Source: Saprospiraceae bacterium (GTDB taxonomy: Bacteria; Bacteroidota; Bacteroidia; Chitinophagales; JAHQVX01). Taken from it: a stretch of DNA of 36,653 nt. The translations under genes and the position numbers were made by a program. Each line of letters begins with the position of its first letter. Positions within the stretch are counted from its first letter, which is position 1. The stretch lies in NCBI GenBank assembly GCA_019634125.1, contig JAHQVX010000039.1, positions 1 through 36,653 on the forward strand, written 5' to 3'. Under the pieces are notes generated by a model, which saw only the letters and a program-made list of their open reading frames with translations, had not been told where the DNA came from and did not search any database. This document shows, one piece after another, positions 22,088 to 30,884 of the stretch.

Positions 22088-24781
22088 TTACTGCTTTAGC
22101 AGTGTTTCTGAATGAAGGACTTGGCCCGTTGCCCCCACCCATTTTAAATAATATATTCCCGGTCTTATAGATGGTGTTATTGTAAATGTGTCGCCAGAAG
22201 TAACTCCTTCCTGTGTAAACACAATATTCCCAAATTGATCGATCAGGTAAACCGTACTATTCACCTCTTTTGATGTATCAGGAAGTGCAACAACTAACTC
22301 TGAAGAAAATGGGTTTGGATATGCATAAACCGCTTTAGATTCTTTTTCTTCCACCAGCATTTCTCGATTCGAACTAGAGCCCGTTATTTCGATATTTGTG
22401 ACATTATATACTTCGGAAGTAACACTTGTAGCTCCATTTATAATCACTTCTAGGGTGTTGCCAGAAATATTACATTGCTCGAAGTTGGCCGACTGGAAGG
22501 AGTCTGTTTTAGAATATAGGGTTTGTGTAGCCCCTCCATTTACACGATACAATATGTCTATGTAGTCACTACTTTCCATATTGCCCAGTCCTTCAGCAGT
22601 TAAGGACAGACATACAGACGCAGCACAAGAAATATCCACCACGCCCAAACTAATACTAACCGCTTCATTGGAAATACTCACATCAGGGCCTGACCATGGA
22701 ACATCACAGTTGTTTCCAGTGCTACCACCTGTTACCTTAGTGAACGTAAACGATTCCCATGTTAAAGCACTTGATGGGGATACAAATTTCACTTGACCCG
22801 AACTGTTCACCTGGAGCCTACTGTAGGCGTTTGGCCCATCAGGTAAAGTCATGAAATAGCTGCCATTTAAATAACCTTCTTCAAATTCATAATAAGTATA
22901 ACTTCCACTTGAACTGGTGGCTTGCATGTCGGCATTCGGGGAATTATCGGTTCTTAAACGAGGTAAAGCTCCTCCTGCAGCCCGTTGTACATGCCAAAAA
23001 CCATTGCCTTTAGCTACAAATTTCCATTCTACGTTTGCCCCAGTTGTGTTGGTAGATGTGGTAAATGCATCTTCACTGGAACCAGTTGCTCCTAATCGAA
23101 GGTTATGATGCGGAGAATCAATGTAATAAACAGCATTTGGATCCGGGGTGAAAGTAGATCCTGTTCCTCCTTGACCATTTCCATCTCCACGAATTTCCAC
23201 ATTATAAACATTATAGACTTCAGAAGTCACACTAGTGGCCCCATTTACGATCACTTCCAAGGTGTTTCCAGAAATCCCGCACTGTTCAAAGTTGGCGGTT
23301 GAGAAGGAATCGGTCTTAGAATACAACGTTTGTTGCGCGCCGCCATTTACTTTATAATAGATGTTGAGGTAATCCGAGCTTTCCATATTCCCTAAACCTT
23401 CGGCTGTTAACGACAGACATACTTGATTTTCGCAAGAAATATCAACTACACCCAAGCTAACCGTTACGCTTTCATTAGATATGCTCACGTCATCTCCAGC
23501 CCAGGGTAAATTACAATTGTTCGGATTGCTATTCCCCGATGTTGTAAATCCTTGCCCTTCGCCATCGTTGTATGCTGTTGCAATGGTTTGATCATCACAT
23601 TTCGCTCTCACTTGCCATCTATATGCTGTATTATTCGATAAGCCGGTTAGGTTGTAGAATGCTTTCCCCCCCGAAACTGTAAAATCGCCTTCTGATTCTC
23701 GTAAGGTAGTTTTATACGTCCAGTTAGTGCTTCCTGCCAGAGCATACCGAATGTTATAATGATTGAAGCTATCGTCAAAGTTCCAGCTTAATGTTGCACT
23801 AGTTTGACCTACATTAGATACTGTTCGAGATCCAGGCACATTGGCAGAACAACCTCCTCCTGTTGGTGGGTTGCCCCCAGAACCAAAGTCGCCGTCGTGG
23901 TCTACTACTAAATCATAAACCACCACTTCTCCATAATTATCTGGATCATCGGTGTCATTACCTTCCTGACTTGGATTACTTTGTGTGTAATTTCCAGCTT
24001 TGAAGTAAGCATCCCCATAATTAATATCCATGAGAACTGCATTGCCGCCGTCGGTCACTCTATAATTGGATGCGTTTCCACTTGTAAAGGCATTTTTTAG
24101 ATTCCCATCTTCACTGTAATAAGCATAGTGTTTCCCGTCAATCACTTCAAAGATGACTTCATGGACAGTTCCAAGGGAATAGTTGTTTTTTATGGTGACT
24201 TCGCTTCTTAGTTGGCCTCCGTTAAAATCAAGAAATAGGCGTTGATTCTCTAGACGCACAACCATAGCATCGTCAATGCCTTCGGATTTATTACCGTGAA
24301 TTTGTGTGGCAACTAAATGCGGCTTGTTGATTGGTAAGTGCGTGATCGCTTGTTTAACGTAAATGACATGATGACCTGAAGTCGTCCAATAAACATCTAC
24401 ATCACCATCTACCTCACGCTCTCTTAATTCAGAACGAACATTACTAGAGTTAGGGGTGGTGCCGTTGTCGGAGCGAATGGGGGCTCTGAAAACAATGCCG
24501 TTACCGGCATTGTTTACATAATAAAATTCTTTGCGGTTATTAGCTACGTCGTTACATAGATCCTTTTCTTCATCGCCTGTGGGAAAGGTAATCTTCCATT
24601 GTTCGCACCCGGGGTAGGTAACCCCACCTTGGGTATTTGAATTCCATTGGTTCAATAAATCTTGCGGGGTCTGGCCATGGCTCATTAGAGCAAATCCAAG
24701 CGTGCAAAAGCAAAAGCAAAACAGCTTAAATGTCAAACGTAGAATGGATGATTTTTTGGGGGAAGTAAACATAAAATGCAT
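22088..24781 (-). CDS. Secreted alginate lyase, polysaccharide lyase family 7, modular, T9SS-exported
   Basis: Cuts alginate by beta-elimination outside the cell. 897 residues: signal peptide to ~37; PL7 domain ~45-295; fibronectin type III ~311-413; beta module A 423-532; central domain ~545-683 possibly of beta-trefoil carbohydrate-binding type; beta module B 692-801; type IX sorting domain ~817-897 (YPNPF start, PGIYYLKW end). The three PL7 signatures are present: RSELRE (116-121), QIH (160-162) and YFKAGNYTQ (259-267), giving Arg116, Gln160, His162 and Tyr265 as catalytic residues. QIH is usually linked to guluronate-containing substrates. Modules A and B are a recent internal duplication. 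It is controlled from its own promoter with a tandem operator; no SusC/SusD genes are near. A second Met at residue 4 could be the start. Confidence 0.94.
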   Translation of the reverse strand: MHFMFTSPKKSSILRLTFKLFCFCFCTLGFALMSHGQTPQDLLNQWNSNTQGGVTYPGCEQWKITFPTGDEEKDLCNDVANNRKEFYYVNNAGNGIVFRAPIRSDNGTTPNSSNVRSELREREVDGDVDVYWTTSGHHVIYVKQAITHLPINKPHLVATQIHGNKSEGIDDAMVVRLENQRLFLDFNGGQLRSEVTIKNNYSLGTVHEVIFEVIDGKHYAYYSEDGNLKNAFTSGNASNYRVTDGGNAVLMDINYGDAYFKAGNYTQSNPSQEGNDTDDPDNYGEVVVYDLVVDHDGDFGSGGNPPTGGGCSANVPGSRTVSNVGQTSATLSWNFDDSFNHYNIRYALAGSTNWTYKTTLRESEGDFTVSGGKAFYNLTGLSNNTAYRWQVRAKCDDQTIATAYNDGEGQGFTTSGNSNPNNCNLPWAGDDVSISNESVTVSLGVVDISCENQVCLSLTAEGLGNMESSDYLNIYYKVNGGAQQTLYSKTDSFSTANFEQCGISGNTLEVIVNGATSVTSEVYNVYNVEIRGDGNGQGGTGSTFTPDPNAVYYIDSPHHNLRLGATGSSEDAFTTSTNTTGANVEWKFVAKGNGFWHVQRAAGGALPRLRTDNSPNADMQATSSSGSYTYYEFEEGYLNGSYFMTLPDGPNAYSRLQVNSSGQVKFVSPSSALTWESFTFTKVTGGSTGNNCDVPWSGPDVSISNEAVSISLGVVDISCAASVCLSLTAEGLGNMESSDYIDILYRVNGGATQTLYSKTDSFQSANFEQCNISGNTLEVIINGATSVTSEVYNVTNIEITGSSSNREMLVEEKESKAVYAYPNPFSSELVVALPDTSKEVNSTVYLIDQFGNIVFTQEGVTSGDTFTITPSIRPGIYYLKWVGATGQVLHSETLLKQ
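22379..22708 (-). repeat. Duplicated beta module, copy B (residues 692-801)
   Basis: Aligns without gaps to copy A over 110 residues; about four of five residues are identical by eye, with VCLSLTAEGLGNMESSDY shared exactly. Four Cys are conserved in both copies. Confidence 0.9.
23186..23515 (-). repeat. Duplicated beta module, copy A (residues 423-532)
   Basis: The partner of copy B, separated from it by the central domain. Conserved Cys positions suggest two disulfides, as in secreted carbohydrate-binding modules. Confidence 0.9.
24490..24515. repeat. Perfect inverted repeat inside the alginate lyase gene (11-base arms, TTAC spacer)
   Basis: AAACAATGCCG, spacer TTAC, CGGCATTGTTT, encoding NNAGNGIVF. 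Confidence 0.87.
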
Positions 24782-24807
24782 AATGAGTGATTGTAGTGTG
24801 TGAATAA

Positions 24808-24834
24808 TTGGTTAACCAACAATTGGTTGACCAA
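24808..24834. promoter_or_regulatory. Tandem palindromic operator, UxuR/ExuR-like
   Basis: TTGGTTAACCAA at 24808-24819 and TTGGTTGACCAA at 24823-24834, centres 15 bases apart. Both resemble the TTGGTATACCAA site bound by the GntR-family uronate regulators UxuR and ExuR in enterobacteria. They sit about 8-34 bases downstream of the predicted transcription start of the lyase gene, where a repressor would block elongation. The regulator gene is not in the window. Confidence 0.6.
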
Positions 24835-24847
24835 TTTAAAATCACTT

Positions 24848-24878
24848 CTAAATTATACAATTATGTATAGCAATCCAA
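24848..24878 (-). promoter_or_regulatory. Candidate promoter of the alginate lyase gene
   Basis: On the minus strand TTGG (24878-24875), 19-base spacer, TAATTTAG (24855-24848), one mismatch to TAnnTTTG. The spacer contains TATACA-ATTA-TGTATA. Confidence 0.5.
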
Positions 24879-24950
24879 CCTCATAAATAGTAGTTTGTAC
24901 ACTAACTATAAGTTAATTTCTAGGCGGATGATTTGGGTAAAACTTTGAAT

Positions 24951-25364
24951 TTAAAGGATGATCACTTCAAAACTTACTTTGATATCGGGATGAAGGGATT
25001 CGAGCACAGAGCAATATTTTTCAACGGCTAATTTGGCGGCACGATCGGCTTTCTTTTGGTCAACTTCCCCAGTAATCTTATATAGTAAATGAATTTTTCG
25101 AAACGGTTTGGCATCGTCAATTTCTTGCCGTTCCCCTTCAATTTCTATGGTTAAGTTCTCCATAGGTTGTTTCATCTTTTTGAGGATAATAATCACATCC
25201 ACGGCAGTGCAACCTGCTGCGCTGAGGAGTAAATTTTCCATGGGGCTTGGCCCTTGCTTCGTAGTGCCTGCTTCTCTAGGGCTATGAATAGTGATTGGGT
25301 TGCCTTCTGCTGGAACGCCCTCGAAGAGGGCGTCGGAACCGATTTGCTTTAAAACGACTTTCAT
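24951..25364 (-). CDS. OsmC family protein
   Basis: 137 residues, full length for the OsmC/Ohr/YhfA family of thiol peroxidase-like proteins. Cys52 (SAAGCTAVDVIIILKK) and Cys118 (VEKYCSVLESL) are the two redox cysteines, and the spacing fits OsmC/YhfA rather than Ohr. Cytoplasmic; it likely reduces organic hydroperoxides, but substrate specificity cannot be read from sequence. It is divergent from the GH3 gene with 69 bases between the starts; CATATTTG just upstream of its ATG is a degenerate -7 box. An 8-base perfect inverted repeat lies near its start. Confidence 0.9.
   Translation of the reverse strand: MKVVLKQIGSDALFEGVPAEGNPITIHSPREAGTTKQGPSPMENLLLSAAGCTAVDVIIILKKMKQPMENLTIEIEGERQEIDDAKPFRKIHLLYKITGEVDQKKADRAAKLAVEKYCSVLESLHPDIKVSFEVIIL
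25315..25333. repeat. Perfect inverted repeat inside the OsmC gene (8-base arms, GAA spacer)
   Basis: ACGCCCTC, spacer GAA, GAGGGCGT. Confidence 0.8.
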
Positions 25365-25420
25365 GAGACAAATATGACAGTTTTAAAAAGATGGGGCGCC
25401 TTCTAGGATGGAAATTGTTG

Positions 25421-25428
25421 TACTTTCG
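25421..25428 (+). promoter_or_regulatory. Candidate -7 box of the GH3 gene
   Basis: TACTTTCG, one mismatch to TAnnTTTG, ending 5 bases before the first ATG. The transcript would begin at or within a few bases of the start codon. Confidence 0.4.
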
Positions 25429-25433
25429 AAAAA

Positions 25434-27713
25434 ATGTCGAAAATGCGTTGGACAACCATTAGTTTTTTACTTTTTTTGATGGCTTGTAAAACTTACACGA
25501 ACACTTCAAATGTAAATAGGGAGCAACCTATGAGTACTATAGATAAAAAAATTGATGCGCTATTAGCGAAAATGACGTTGACGGAGAAGGTCGGCCAAAT
25601 GATTCAGTATAATGGATTTTATGATGCCACAGGGCCTCAACCTCGCGGTGGTGATGCTGCACGGAAATACGAGCATTTACGCTCGGGCAAAGTTGGATCC
25701 ATGTTAAATGTTCGTGGAGTAGACCAAGTAAGGGCGGTACAAGAAATTGCGGTGGAGGAGACCCGATTGGGAATTCCGCTCATCATCGGCTTTGATGTGA
25801 TACACGGTTACGAAACGCAGTCGCCTATTCCATTAGCGGAGGCGGCTAGTTGGGATTTAGACGCCATTGAGAACAGTGCGAAGGTAGCCGCTGCCGAGGC
25901 AGCGGCTGCAGGAATCAACTGGACATTCGCACCCATGGTCGACATTACCCGCGATGCACGCTGGGGCCGCGTCATGGAAGGTGCCGGTGAAGACCCTTAC
26001 TACGGAAGTCTCGTAGCTGCTGCACGTGTCAAAGGCTTTCAAGGCGATGACCTCGCACAACCCAATACCATTGCAGCTTGTGCCAAACACTTCGCAGGCT
26101 ATGGCTGGTCAGAATCAGGGCGAGAATACAACACCGTAGATGTCGGTACAAGCACTTTGTACAACATGATCTTACCGCCTTTCAAAGCCGCCAAAGATGC
26201 TGGTGTGAAAACCTTTATGAATTCCTTTAACGACTTAAACGGTATTCCTGCAACAGGGGATGAATTTCTCCTTAGAGATATCTTGAAAGGTGCCTGGAAA
26301 TTCGATGGCTTCGTAGTCAGTGATTGGGATTCTATCGGTGAAATGTACGAACATGGCTATGCCGCCAACGATGCCGAAGCTGCCATGTTTGCCGCCAACG
26401 CTGGCTGCGATATGGACATGGAATCTTACACGTATGTAGAGCACCTTGAAAATCTAGTCAATGAAGGAAAAGTCAATGAAGCACACATCGATGAAGCCGT
26501 TCGACGAATTCTTCGAGTGAAATTTGAATTAGGCTTGTTCGATGATCCATATAAGTATTGTTCCAAAGAACGCGAACAAACGATTATCGGACATGAGTCT
26601 CATCATGAAGCAGTGCTCGATTTAGCAAAAAAATCTATCGTTCTCCTGAAGAATGAACGGAGCTTACTTCCTCTAAAGGACAATGATAGCTACCTTGTTA
26701 TCGGGCAATTAGCAGAAGACAAAACAAGTCCGCTGGGTAGCTGGCGATTAGCCGCTAAAGACAACACTGCTGTTTCTGTACTGGAAGGCATTGAAAACGT
26801 TTCCGGTAAGCCTGCTCTATTTAAGAAAGGCGTGCAACTGACCACAGACAAAGCCACCTTTGTGTACCCAGTGCCTATTAATACAACCGATCGGAAAGAT
26901 TTTGCCGAAGCGATTAAAGCAGCCAAAAACGTCGATAAAGTAGTTATGGTGCTCGGAGAACATGGCTTCCAAAGTGGAGAGTCTAGAAGTAGAACCCGAA
27001 TCGGATTGCCTGGCCTTCAACAAGAGTTACTAGAAGAGATTTACAAAGTCAATAAAAACATCATCCTCGTTCTCATGAATGGGCGACCACTTACCATCGA
27101 TTGGGCTGCAGAACATGTGCCTTCGATTTTAGAGACTTGGCACCTAGGAAGTCAAAGCGGAAATGCTATTGCAGAAGTGCTTTTCGGAAAGTACAACCCA
27201 TCCGGAAAGTTACCGATGAGCTTCCCACGCCATGTTGGACAAGTGCCGATTTATTACAACCAGAAACGAACAGGCCGACCTGATCAGAAGGATGGAAATG
27301 TATTCTTCTCCCATTACAGCGATGAAGAAAATACGGCGTTGTACCCGTTTGGACACGGTCTGAGCTATACCTGGTTTGAATATAGAAACCTTCGGGTAGA
27401 AGTTTTGGGTAAAACGGAAGTAAAAGTTACAGTCGACTTGCAGAATATGGGCGGACTTGACGGTGAAGAAGTCGCGCAATTGTATATCCGTGATGTAGCA
27501 GCATCAGTTATTCGTCCGAAGAAAGAATTGAAGGGCTTTCAAAAAGTATTTTTGAAAGCTGGGGAAGCCAAAAAACTCGAATTTACACTCACTGAAAATG
27601 AGCTGGGTTTCTTCGATAATCGAGGCAATTTCAAAGTAGAGCCGGGCGAATTCCATCTAAAAGTTGGGGGTAGCTCAGAGAACGGAATTTGGAGCGGTTT
27701 TCATTTAGATTAA
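25434..27713 (+). CDS. bglX: Beta-glucosidase-type glycoside hydrolase family 3, lipoprotein
   Basis: Removes terminal beta-linked sugars from oligosaccharides, probably in the periplasm or on the outer membrane. 759 residues. The N-terminus is a lipoprotein signal with lipobox LMAC (Cys18); a second ATG at 25443 is an equally good start. Domains: GH3 barrel ~35-375 with the KHF motif (AKHFAGYGWSESGREYN) and nucleophile Asp297 in GFVVSDWDSI; GH3 C-terminal alpha/beta domain ~395-620, which should supply the acid/base; fibronectin-like domain ~650-750 (VAQLYIRD, RPKKELKGFQKV). Its 3' end overlaps the convergent DUF1801 gene by 9 bases. Specificity (glucoside or xyloside) is uncertain. Confidence 0.93.
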   Translation: MSKMRWTTISFLLFLMACKTYTNTSNVNREQPMSTIDKKIDALLAKMTLTEKVGQMIQYNGFYDATGPQPRGGDAARKYEHLRSGKVGSMLNVRGVDQVRAVQEIAVEETRLGIPLIIGFDVIHGYETQSPIPLAEAASWDLDAIENSAKVAAAEAAAAGINWTFAPMVDITRDARWGRVMEGAGEDPYYGSLVAAARVKGFQGDDLAQPNTIAACAKHFAGYGWSESGREYNTVDVGTSTLYNMILPPFKAAKDAGVKTFMNSFNDLNGIPATGDEFLLRDILKGAWKFDGFVVSDWDSIGEMYEHGYAANDAEAAMFAANAGCDMDMESYTYVEHLENLVNEGKVNEAHIDEAVRRILRVKFELGLFDDPYKYCSKEREQTIIGHESHHEAVLDLAKKSIVLLKNERSLLPLKDNDSYLVIGQLAEDKTSPLGSWRLAAKDNTAVSVLEGIENVSGKPALFKKGVQLTTDKATFVYPVPINTTDRKDFAEAIKAAKNVDKVVMVLGEHGFQSGESRSRTRIGLPGLQQELLEEIYKVNKNIILVLMNGRPLTIDWAAEHVPSILETWHLGSQSGNAIAEVLFGKYNPSGKLPMSFPRHVGQVPIYYNQKRTGRPDQKDGNVFFSHYSDEENTALYPFGHGLSYTWFEYRNLRVEVLGKTEVKVTVDLQNMGGLDGEEVAQLYIRDVAASVIRPKKELKGFQKVFLKAGEAKKLEFTLTENELGFFDNRGNFKVEPGEFHLKVGGSSENGIWSGFHLD
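25886..25907. repeat. Perfect inverted repeat inside the GH3 gene (10-base arms, GA spacer)
   Basis: AGCCGCTGCC, spacer GA, GGCAGCGGCT, in an alanine-rich helix; codon bias for Ala may contribute here. Confidence 0.8.
27535..27559. repeat. Perfect inverted repeat inside the GH3 gene (11-base arms, GTA spacer)
   Basis: GCTTTCAAAAA, spacer GTA, TTTTTGAAAGC, encoding GFQKVFLKA. Confidence 0.88.
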
Positions 27714-28079
27714 CTCGTCTTTTTTGTACAAATCAATACCTAATTGAACCATATCGCGGATTTGTTCTTCCAGCCCTTCATCGAGGTTTTTGATATGGAA
27801 ACAACTTTTTCCTTTCAAACACTTTCGAAGTTCTGGACTAATGTGTTCGAATTCCGAAGCATGTGTGTAAATCGGGAAGAAGTATAAACGTACATCTTTG
27901 GGTTTTGGGACAATACTTGCGAAGTAATACCCGTCTACCTTTTGTTTGCCTTGCATGCCCGGTTTTGTTCCAGCTACTTCCAGGCCTTTTTCACCTTCCT
28001 TTTTGACTTGGAGTAGCGGTGTGTGGGCTTTTAAAATGGAGGCCAATTCAGTGTAAATTGCTGTTACTTTTTCGTCCAT
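27705..28079 (-). CDS. DUF1801-like small protein
   Basis: 124 residues from the ATG at 28079 (MDEKVTAIYTEL). The frame stays open to 28133, but that would overlap the start of the divergent LON-like gene and its promoter, so the shorter form is taken. The C-terminal half, SPELRKCLKGKSCFHIKNLDEGLEEQIRDMV, has the GKSCFHIK core of DUF1801/YdhG-type proteins, a frataxin-like alpha/beta fold sometimes linked to iron handling. No signal peptide. Function not established. Confidence 0.75.
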   Translation of the reverse strand: MDEKVTAIYTELASILKAHTPLLQVKKEGEKGLEVAGTKPGMQGKQKVDGYYFASIVPKPKDVRLYFFPIYTHASEFEHISPELRKCLKGKSCFHIKNLDEGLEEQIRDMVQLGIDLYKKDELI

Positions 28080-28105
28080 GACTGATTTTTCAACGAATTT
28101 AAGCC

Positions 28106-28113
28106 TTACTTTG
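28106..28113 (+). promoter_or_regulatory. Candidate -7 box of the LON-like gene
   Basis: TTACTTTG, one mismatch to TAnnTTTG, 11 bases before the start codon, in the 45-base gap between divergent genes. Confidence 0.4.
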
Positions 28114-28124
28114 TAATTGTATCC

Positions 28125-28760
28125 ATGAGACAACTCCCTGCATTTCCATTAAGTATTATAGCCTTCCCTGGAGAGGAAGTTAATCTACACATCTTTGAAC
28201 CGCGTTACCGCCAGTTGGTTCAGGATTTGGAGGAAAATGGAAATACCTTTGCTCTGGTGCCCATACTTAAAGATGAAGTCGTTTCTCATGCTACAGAGAT
28301 GACCTTGATCCGAGTGGAAAAGAAGTATGAAGATGGTAAGAGTGATATTGTAACGAAGGCAGTGGGCTTGCTCAGTGTGGAAGACCTCACCAAAACATTT
28401 CCAGACAAACTATATCCAGGAGCACAAGTGTTGAACTTGCCCTGGGATGAGGAAGCGGATATTGGACTGAATCAGCAATTAATTCCTCTGTTAGAGGAAT
28501 TATATCGATTGTTAGCAGTGGAGAATGTACCTGTAGAATCGGAACTGGCGTTTCGAACGTATCAAGTGGCGCATAAAGTGGGCTTTTCGATGAAGCAAGA
28601 GTTGGAATTTCTTAAAATCTCAGCTGAAGATGAACGGCAACAGTATTTATTATCTCATTTAGAACAGTTTTTGCCACGAGTGCGGCAAATGGTAGATCTT
28701 AAAAACAAAGCGGAGCTCAATGGCCATTTTAAGCATATTAAGCCGAGTGATTTGCCTTAA
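28125..28760 (+). CDS. LON substrate-binding-domain protein
   Basis: 211 residues matching the N-terminal substrate-binding domain of Lon protease (FPLSIIAFPGEEVNLHIFEPRYRQLV at the start), without the ATPase or peptidase parts. Stand-alone forms are common in bacteria and may bind unfolded protein or act in quality control; no catalytic residues are seen. Residues ~120-200 are helical. Its stop overlaps that of the convergent DUF1579-like gene by 4 bases. A perfect 10-base inverted repeat lies at 28480-28502. Confidence 0.87.
   Translation: MRQLPAFPLSIIAFPGEEVNLHIFEPRYRQLVQDLEENGNTFALVPILKDEVVSHATEMTLIRVEKKYEDGKSDIVTKAVGLLSVEDLTKTFPDKLYPGAQVLNLPWDEEADIGLNQQLIPLLEELYRLLAVENVPVESELAFRTYQVAHKVGFSMKQELEFLKISAEDERQQYLLSHLEQFLPRVRQMVDLKNKAELNGHFKHIKPSDLP
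28480..28502. repeat. Perfect inverted repeat inside the LON-like gene (10-base arms, GTT spacer)
   Basis: TAATTCCTCT, spacer GTT, AGAGGAATTA, encoding LIPLLEEL. Confidence 0.87.
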
Positions 28761-29260
28761 TCTATACGTGTGTACAACCCGTCAAATGCCGTAGTCCAGG
28801 TGGCTCCTTCATCAGTAGTTGTTTGCCATAGTTGACGAACAGAACCATCTTCATTGGGTGTCCAAGTAACTTTGTGAATTACAGTATTTCCTTGTGCATC
28901 CTTAGCTGGATCGGTTTTGAGGACCATCTTTCCATCTTCCATATTGCCTTTAAGATGAAGACTGCCTCCTTGATTATCTACCCAAAGTTGTACCCATTGT
29001 TGTTTAGCTGCATCGTAGTGGTTATAACTGGTTCCTGTATATGGTGGATTAGCCGATGTCCAACGTTCCACCATTAAACAATTCCCTTGATCTAAGGTAA
29101 TACTGTTACTGCCAGCTGGTTGGCCGTTCTGGCTGACTTCCCATTCACCTACCCAGAAGTGAAACGCTTTATAGTTTTCCGTAGAACAAGGTGTATTTTT
29201 TGATTGACTATGGGTAAGCATTGAAGCCAAGCAAAAACAGAGGAATAATATGATTTTCAT
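28757..29260 (-). CDS. Secreted DUF1579-like protein (calycin-type fold)
   Basis: 167 residues from the Met at 29260, which starts a clean signal peptide (MKIILFLCFCLASMLTHSQ); the frame extends 18 bases further upstream but that adds residues in front of the signal. FHFWVGEWEVSQNG followed by GTSYNHYDAAKQQWVQLWVDNQGG is the pattern of DUF1579 and related lipocalin-like beta-barrels. Probably periplasmic or outer-membrane; ligand unknown. It lies 47 bases downstream of the amidase stop and may be co-transcribed with it. Confidence 0.75.
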   Translation of the reverse strand: MKIILFLCFCLASMLTHSQSKNTPCSTENYKAFHFWVGEWEVSQNGQPAGSNSITLDQGNCLMVERWTSANPPYTGTSYNHYDAAKQQWVQLWVDNQGGSLHLKGNMEDGKMVLKTDPAKDAQGNTVIHKVTWTPNEDGSVRQLWQTTTDEGATWTTAFDGLYTRID

Positions 29261-29307
29261 TATAGAAGTTTCCATCAATAACTCTAAAGCTCTAGTGGTT
29301 GTTACGA

Positions 29308-30870
29308 TCAGTTCCCCTCGATTATAAACTTGGGTTCTTTTCTGTGTAGAGTAGCTTGCTCGTAACCATAAGCCATTTCAATCAATTTACCTTCTTGCCA
29401 TTGGTCGCCAAAGAATGAAATTCCAACAGGTAAGTCACCGATAAAGCCCATAGGGACGGTAATGTTCGGATAGCCCGTAATCGCCGCCGGGGAAGAAGAG
29501 CCCAAGGAATAGTTGTCGCCATTTTCATAGTCAGTAGGCCAAGCAGGGGCACCCGTAGGGGCGATAATCGCATCTAAATTATTGTCCTTAAGCACTCGAT
29601 CTAATCCATTTACGCGCGCTTGTAGTTGAATGGTAGCTTGATCGGCTTTATACTTCTCCGAGTTAGTATTGGGATGCTCTAGGGCCTGTTCTAAGTATTC
29701 TTGTTTGTAAAACGTCATTTCTGCTGAATCCGTCAGGTTATACGCAATTACATCTTCCAATGAATTGATGGAATCTATGTTGGCAAAGGTTTGGAAGTAA
29801 TCATTTAAACCCACTTCATACTCTGCTAGCATGATGTTAAATGAAGCGGAATAGACTTCAGGTTCGAAGATTTTTTCGATGGGAATGATCTCTGCTCCTT
29901 GGGCTTTCAACTCATCAATAGCATTTAACAATAAGCTATCTACTTCGGAATTAATCCCTTGGCTTTCTTGCCACCATCCAATGCGTTTGCCTTCTAAGCC
30001 TGTTTTATTTAAAAAGGCACTGTAATCTGTTTCTACTCCTCGATTCACCTTCGTTTTTAGGTCTTTCGGGTCTTCCGCGGTTAATGCTGATAATAAAATG
30101 ACGGCATCTTCAAGTGTTTTGGCCATAGGTCCAGCTGTATCTTGAGAATAGGAGATTGGAATAATGCCTGTTCTGCTTACCAATCCTACGGTGGGTTTAA
30201 TCCCTACGATACCGTTGGCGTGTGATGGACAAACAATAGAGCCATTGGTTTCTGTGCCGATGGCAATTGGTGCGAGGTTGGCCGATACTGCTGCCCCTGA
30301 ACCAGAACTGGATCCACACGGGTTATTGGCCAAGATGTATGGGTTTTTGGTTTGGCCACCAACAGCACTCCAACCGCTCACCGATTGTTGTCCGCGAAAA
30401 TTAGCCCATTCGCTTAGATTCGTTTTTCCCAGAATGACCGCACCTGCTTTTCGAAGTTCAGCAGCAATGAAACTGTCTTGGTTGGTAAAGCTGTTTTTGA
30501 GGGCATTCGATCCTGCAGTTGTGGGCATATTGTCTTTGGTGGCAATGTTGTCTTTGAGTAGAATGGGAATACCATGTAAGGGGCCACGAACTTTACCTGC
30601 TTTTAATTCGGCATCGAGTTCCTTTGCGATGGCCAATGCGTCGGGATTCGTGATTATGACTGCATTCAAAGTAGGTCCAGCGTCGTCGAGTTGGGCAATG
30701 CGGTCGAGGTAAGCTTGAACGACATCTTGGATGCGATAGGTATTATCGGCGTATGCTTGCTGGAGGCTGGCTACGGTAGTGGCTTCCGTAATTTGAACTT
30801 CTTGGTAAGTATGGGTTTTGCATTGAGTGAGCAGCAAGCCAGCAGTGAGTAGAAGAAAGAGCTGTTTCAT
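29308..30870 (-). CDS. Amidase-signature family lipoprotein
   Basis: 520 residues starting at the ATG at 30870. The frame is open upstream to 30927, but that stretch is the terminator hairpin of the neighbouring gene, so the shorter start is right; it gives a lipoprotein signal with Cys17 (LLLTQC). The Ser-cisSer-Lys triad of the amidase signature family is present: Lys106 (ILLKDN), Ser187 (CGSSSGSG) and Ser211 (ETNGSI). It hydrolyses an amide, but GatA-type specificity markers and partners are missing, so it is a free-standing periplasmic or outer-membrane amidase with unknown substrate. Confidence 0.9.
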   Translation of the reverse strand: MKQLFLLLTAGLLLTQCKTHTYQEVQITEATTVASLQQAYADNTYRIQDVVQAYLDRIAQLDDAGPTLNAVIITNPDALAIAKELDAELKAGKVRGPLHGIPILLKDNIATKDNMPTTAGSNALKNSFTNQDSFIAAELRKAGAVILGKTNLSEWANFRGQQSVSGWSAVGGQTKNPYILANNPCGSSSGSGAAVSANLAPIAIGTETNGSIVCPSHANGIVGIKPTVGLVSRTGIIPISYSQDTAGPMAKTLEDAVILLSALTAEDPKDLKTKVNRGVETDYSAFLNKTGLEGKRIGWWQESQGINSEVDSLLLNAIDELKAQGAEIIPIEKIFEPEVYSASFNIMLAEYEVGLNDYFQTFANIDSINSLEDVIAYNLTDSAEMTFYKQEYLEQALEHPNTNSEKYKADQATIQLQARVNGLDRVLKDNNLDAIIAPTGAPAWPTDYENGDNYSLGSSSPAAITGYPNITVPMGFIGDLPVGISFFGDQWQEGKLIEMAYGYEQATLHRKEPKFIIEGN

Positions 30871-30884
30871 GAGTAAGATTTGTT

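Noticed and set aside
28080..28133. Upstream extension of the DUF1801-like gene
   Set aside because: It would overlap the start and promoter of the divergent LON-like gene; the ATG at 28079 fits better.
30164..30712. 182-codon open frame on the plus strand opposite the amidase gene
   Set aside because: It is antisense to the catalytic core of a clear amidase, has no recognisable domain and no promoter; it is a shadow of codon bias.
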